Below, piece by piece: positions 9,301 through 13,222 of a stretch of 13,222 nt of DNA; the first letter of the stretch is position 1, and every line of letters starts with the position of its first letter. The stretch comes from Obelidium mucronatum (Eukaryota > Chytridiomycota > Chytridiomycetes > Chytridiales > Chytriomycetaceae). The stretch covers positions 1 to 13,222 of the forward strand of contig JAIVFH010000600.1 of NCBI GenBank assembly GCA_025765595.1. Direction: 5' to 3'. Both the position numbers and the translations under genes were made by a program. Below the pieces are notes generated by a model. That model worked only from the letters and a program-made list of their open reading frames with translations, was not told where the DNA came from and ran no database searches.

Positions 9301-10716
9301 AACTTCTGTCCCATTCGACTTCTCACGACGCGCGGCACATGCAACGGCTCCACATCTTCCGGATTCACAATCATTTTGGGTTTTGTCAACCGCGCGAGGA
9401 CAACTGGATCCATTTCCCGCACTTTGACTGGCTTACGTCGTTGCTCGTCAGTGCAGCCTGGATACACGATCGGAGCAATATAGGGCGGATGTATCTGCCG
9501 GGGCTGTGCCAGTTTCTCGAGACGTGCTAGGTCTGGAGGTCCTGGCCTGGTTTGAGGCGTGGGTATCTCAGGAGGCAAAGGGTCGTTGAAGTGTTTTGGG
9601 CGAGGAGTCGCGAGTTTTTCAAAGTATTTATCACGACGGGTGGGTGCTGCTGCAGGAGCTGTTTGAGGACGTGAGAAGACTCGTTTATTCGGAGCAGTTC
9701 TTGGGCGTGCTGAAGGAGGCGTTGGGTGGTGGTGGTGGCTACTGAAGTCGTGCTGTGTGTATTTAATTGTTTACTGTTGAGTAGGAATAAAAAGAACTTG
9801 ATGCTATAACAAACATGAACTTGGGCCCAGGCGTGATCAGTGAATAGTACTTCGCTGTTTTTGATGCTTGACCAAGGGTTTGTCAGCCTCAGTAGAAATA
9901 GCCGGTTCAAGTGCTCAGTTTCCTGCCGTCGTGCTTTGAAACGAGTGAGGAAACTTTCGAAAAAAAAAAACTGTAAGAAATAGCAAAACACGCGCGCATA
10001 CTTTCAATCAGTTGCTCGGCAAGTTGTTCAATTACAGGATTACGCCGGAACTCAAATCCCGATAATTTGACTTGCTTGTGATACGCATTTGCAGAAATCG
10101 GTCGCATCTTGAGGGAAGCGCGTGGAGAAGTAGATGCAGCAGAAATCGGCCTCGCCATCGGAGGCGTCTCCAATTTAGCATCTTGATAAGAGCGAAAGGA
10201 AAGATTAAGATTTCTGCTTCAAAATCTTCCTATTCACTGACCGAGAAATAAACTAGAGTTGTCGATGTTTTCAGTCGACAGAATCGGTCCCAAATTATGT
10301 GGAGCAGCGAGACTCGCTGTTGTGGCTGCTGGTTGGGTAACAGTTGGTGCAATCTGGTTGGGTTTCTGTGGAGGCGCTGCCGCTTTGGATATTTCAACAA
10401 CGGATTTGCGGTCCATTGAATCAACGACCGTTGTGCTGCCATCAAAGTTGACTTTAAGAGACGTTGACGATCCTTTTTTTTCCCATGAAGGCAATATATG
10501 CTGTGTGAGTTTCTATTCTTTTGATTGTATTTTGAGTCCCGACCTGTCAAGGTGTATCGTGAGTTGGCGGCACTCTTCAACGCAGATCTCAATTGCGACC
10601 GATCCGGCAGCTTAAAGTCTTCTTATGTTTCGAGAATATGTCCTTTAGTATGTAAGACGGAAAACGCCTTGACGCGTCTTTGTTTCACCTTGAGAGCCAC
10701 TTGCGGTTGATGCCAT
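6378..10716 (-). CDS. THEG-type repeat and IQ-motif protein, probably flagellar
   Basis: Seven exons on the minus strand: 10716–10689, 10621–10544, 10472–10242, 10181–10002, 9933–9815, 9749–8927 and 8854–6378. Together they give exactly 1311 codons plus TGA, with introns of 67, 71, 60, 68, 65 and 72 nt; the first intron has a TACTAA branch site. The start ATG follows a pyrimidine-rich leader. Residues about 250–335 carry repeats of the form [L/F]-x-[K/R]-L-x-x-P-[R/K] (FEKLATPRPK, LEKLAQPRQ, LARLTKPKM), resembling THEG repeats of sperm and ciliary microtubule proteins. Residues about 1019–1235 contain four IQ motifs (V-Q-A-A-F-R-G type), which bind calmodulin or EF-hand light chains. Between them lie long acidic and Ser-rich disordered stretches, including a Ser/Arg-rich basic patch near 7690–7870. 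A calcium-responsive axoneme or basal-body role is inferred. The donor of the fifth intron could instead be at 9820. Confidence 0.83.
6565..7326 (-). repeat. tandem duplication of a double-IQ module
   Basis: Two copies of a unit of about 115 residues lie within the last exon of the THEG/IQ gene: copy 1 about 7326–6981 and copy 2 about 6927–6565. Each opens with a GS[K/Q]D[I/L]LS-type motif, then one IQ motif, then HKSNKSLR.SQDL, then a second IQ motif ending YQVRKSLEQLKAS. The shared order shows duplication of the whole module, not of single IQ motifs. Confidence 0.85.
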
Positions 10717-10806
10717 TTCTGTTGAAAAAAAAAACAATGGACATGCCGCATAATATAGACTGAACGTGCAACATGAAAAAATCTTAACAATTCTATTATT
10801 AATTAT
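10717..10806 (-). other. short intergenic region between the two minus-strand genes
   Basis: Only 90 nt separate the stop of the seven-span gene from the start of the THEG/IQ gene. It must hold the 3' end signals of the former and at least the core 5' leader of the latter. AT-rich ATTATTTAAATAATTAAT-like sequence follows the stop, and a pyrimidine run (TTTTTTTTTTCAACAG, minus strand) directly precedes the ATG. That run could be an acceptor of a further 5' non-coding exon. Confidence 0.5.
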
Positions 10807-12881
10807 TTAAATAACAGCATCTTTCGCGCTCTGTCTCCTCCTCTGTTCATGAAACACATACAACCTCCACTTCATACCCAACATGATCGCCGAAACAACA
10901 TTCCGCAAAAGAACACTCCCCACAACACTCCAAGTAAGCGCATCCACATTCCAAGAGGACCAATTCCAGAACCGCGTAACAAAAGGTCGCAGAATCGCGT
11001 TAATTGAAATCAAAAGACACACTGAATTGGCAACCGCCCCGAAACGCGAGATTATCTGGAACTGCACAAACGAAGCAGCTGTTTCTCGATTCATGTCTTG
11101 CTTCAGTATCATTACGAATTTTCCAAAAGTCACCAAGAGAATCAAATCCAGGAGGAACATGAATGTTCCACTGAATCCTTGTGCACCCCAAGTCGGTGTG
11201 GGTCCAATACCCGTATTCAGCTCCACCATGCTGGTTATGAATGGAAAAAACAGTATGAACGGGGACGCCATGAAGGCAGCTTGAATCGCTGCGTAGGAAT
11301 TCGGCCAGACCTGTTGAATAATCGAGTTTGACCGCAACCAAGACATTAGCAGAAACGATAAATCCCAAATCGCAGCAATCAAAAACAACAGCGCGTACGC
11401 AATCGAACGGGAATCATTAAAATTGACGTAAAGCTCTCTCCACAAGAAGGCGCAGACTATATTACAGCAGATGAGACTGAGAATATTTATACCCAAGACT
11501 ATCGCAAAGCGATTATTGAGCTGCTTTCCAATTTTGTTTTTAGACTCGAATCTGAACCAGACGATTACAAAGGCAACAACTAAAACAGCGTCGAAACAGA
11601 GGCCTCCATAAAATACGTATAGCTGGCGTAGCGTGATTCCTTGTGTGTCCCACAGTTTTGGACATTGCGCCATAGCCAGTTTGACAGAGTGGTCCATTAC
11701 CTCAGCGTTTGACCAAAAAGACCGAAACACATTGAACGCAACAGAAGAATTGACATTTGGATGATTGCAAATGAAATCAACAGCTGAAAGCCGAACAGTT
11801 GTGTTTTGCGATTCGAACCATATTAAATTGATTGTCTCCAAATAATCGTCATTGAGTTGTGGCATGGAAGCATACCCTTGTTCCCAGAATCTTATTTCGA
11901 GCTCTAGCATTCCTGTTTGAATATCCATGGACTTCATGTGCTTGATACATGTGGAAAAGAAGGTCCATAATCTTTGAGTCGTGTAAATCACAGTGGCGTC
12001 GTAAAATACGACGCCTGTTGTGCAATAAAAGGGTTTAGGTGGAACCAAAAATAACGTATATATTCAAAGATGCATGTTACCAGAATACAAGTATTCGATT
12101 GTAGTCAATTGCACAGACACGGGTTGGACTGTGAACCACAAGACAACTGGCAATGCGAGCAATTCCGAATCTTGATACTCTACGAAAATACTCGAGATGG
12201 ATCGATCCCTCATTTTTATGCACATTTGCATGACTGATTGTGTTGTTTGGTTGGTTGTACTTTCCGTCAAGTTTTTGAAAACCATGTCAAGGTATTCCGT
12301 TCCAAATTCCCTCGAGCAAAGCCGTACGATTGCGTGAATTTGATCTTCAGGGAGCTGGTCTCGAAACCATTTTACACTCGTTGGTGAGGATGGATCCGTC
12401 CGAAATGCGACGGATTCCCCGCAAGATGTGCTGGATATCCGGTCTGATGACAAATACCGCAAAACGGTATTGATTTCGTTGACCGTGTCGTATAGTTGGC
12501 AAACGCGGTTTGTTGATTTTTCAAGCATCATGCTGTTGTCATCAATGGCATTTGTGAACCACTTTTTTGCTCCAGGCGTGAATGGGTCAAATGAAAACAA
12601 GTCCCAACTGTTGTTGGTGGCAGTGAATGTCATTCCATAAGCCCTTAGACATCCTCGATATCCGTTAAAGACTCATTTGGAAGAGTGAAAGTGAACTCGA
12701 GAATTTGGAATAACGATAATTTTGTTTCCGCTGTTGTTCTCTCAGACTGGCAAATTGACTGAATGGCGTGGTTCTTTGTCCCGTTGTTTTGAGCTTCGAA
12801 CCACCACACGCTTTCGTTTGTAATGGGCGTATAGTACGTGAATAGATCCAGTAGGTTCGTTGTGAAATACGCAACGTCCAT
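10807..12881 (-). CDS. seven-span membrane protein with repeated WF–C ectodomain
   Basis: Three exons on the minus strand: 12881–12673, 12607–12081 and 12014–10807 (stop TAA), giving exactly 647 residues. The introns are 65 and 66 nt and phase-consistent. The first 370 or so residues are soluble-looking, with six N-glycosylation sequons (N22, N33, N182, N189, N316, N334), so probably outside the cell or in the lumen. They contain a repeated unit with W-F at 27, 86, 150, 227 and 311 and a Cys 17 residues after the W (44, 167, 328; 20 after at 106; Tyr at 244). Seven hydrophobic spans follow at about 377–399, 415–437, 450–472, 487–509, 527–549, 566–587 and 605–626, then a short basic tail. The topology suggests a receptor, but I recognise no GPCR class signature. 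No signal peptide is seen at the chosen ATG; an in-frame TGA lies just upstream. Function unknown. Confidence 0.82.
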
Positions 12882-12904
12882 TGTTTGGTGGTTTGACAGT
12901 CACA

Positions 12905-13162
12905 ATGAAGATTTTTTTTGATTACAGCGAAAACCCTATTACACTGATGATCATAGATCCACCAGATTATGAACCGCCTCCTTACGATTCTCCGTCCTAT
13001 GAACCAGGTCCCTCATCAGGACCTTCTAGTGCACCTGTGATTACACCCCCCACCAGCAAACCAACATCCGCAGGAAATGCACTCACATTGTCCCAAATTG
13101 AGGGTCAAAGCAGCATCATGTCTACCGCTCTGGCACTGTTCCAATCTATGCAGTCAACATGA
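12905..13162 (+). CDS. doubtful proline-rich ORF with PPxY motifs
   Basis: An 85-residue frame from ATG at 12905 to TGA at 13162. It starts MKIFFDYSENPITLMIIDPP and then becomes rich in Pro, Tyr and Ser, including PPDY and PPPY, which fit the PPxY consensus for WW domains, before a short Ser/Thr/Leu-rich end. The same frame stays open after the TGA to the window edge (HHDDFEFLGESVSS...), so this may be an exon of a larger gene running out of the window. Its ATG lies only 23 nt from the divergent start of the seven-span gene, which leaves almost no promoter; one of the two starts may be wrong. I recognise no family. Confidence 0.3.
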   Translation: MKIFFDYSENPITLMIIDPPDYEPPPYDSPSYEPGPSSGPSSAPVITPPTSKPTSAGNALTLSQIEGQSSIMSTALALFQSMQST

Positions 13163-13222
13163 CACCACGACGACTTCGAATTCCTGGGTGAATCTGTCTC
13201 CAGCGCCATCATTGCCAACCCA

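Noticed and set aside
9971..10001. A 31-nt intron in the THEG/IQ gene ending at the CAG before the poly-T run
   Set aside because: It gives the wrong phase; using the acceptor at 9934 gives a 68-nt intron that keeps the frame and matches the others in size.
10501..10543. A 43-nt intron ending in CACACAG in the THEG/IQ gene
   Set aside because: It is out of phase with the next exon; the acceptor at 10473 (71 nt) joins phase 1 to phase 1 and gives a continuous protein.
12630..12672. End of a separate small protein at the TAA near 12644
   Set aside because: The stop lies inside a 65-nt phase-2 intron (12608–12672); both flanking exons carry the same WF–C repeat.
1..13222. CRISPR arrays, transposons or viral genes
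   Set aside because: I found no spaced direct repeats, transposase, integrase or reverse transcriptase motifs, and no viral protein signatures.

Overview
The window looks like nuclear DNA of a zoosporic (chytrid-type) fungus. It holds four protein genes broken by short introns of about 54–72 nt. It also holds a tRNA with a Pol III terminator, a spliceosomal U2 snRNA, and one protein with THEG-type and IQ repeats that points to a flagellum. The lineage is an inference. The introns and the U2 RNA make it eukaryotic, the F-BAR/HR1 and long mitochondrial AAA proteins suit a fungus, and the THEG-type protein suits one that still makes flagellate zoospores.

Layout. Positions 1–2274 (+) carry the 3' part of an F-BAR/HR1 membrane-bending protein with a long disordered tail. 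Positions about 2425–2590 (-) carry a U2 snRNA recognisable from its branch-site-pairing box, stem I, stems IIa and IIb, Sm site and 3' hairpin. Positions 2591–2994 are a spacer with two hairpin-forming repeats and candidate promoter elements. Positions 2995–3076 (+) carry tRNA-Leu(AAG). Positions 3217–6328 (+) carry a five-exon mitochondrial AAA ATPase related to Msp1/ATAD1. Positions 6378–10716 (-) carry a seven-exon, 1311-residue protein with THEG-type repeats and four IQ motifs, tail to tail with the AAA gene. Positions 10807–12881 (-) carry a three-exon, 647-residue protein with seven predicted membrane spans and a glycosylatable ectodomain built from a repeated W-F-x15-C unit that I do not recognise. 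Positions 12905–13162 (+) hold a doubtful proline-rich ORF.

The gene models were built by hand by matching reading-frame phase across GT/GC–AG junctions. The two minus-strand protein models stay in phase throughout and give codon-exact lengths. Two junctions are uncertain: the first one in the F-BAR gene and intron 1 of the AAA gene. The genes do not form an operon or a single pathway. The most novel item is the seven-span protein with its repeated ectodomain; the most useful overlooked feature is the U2 snRNA.
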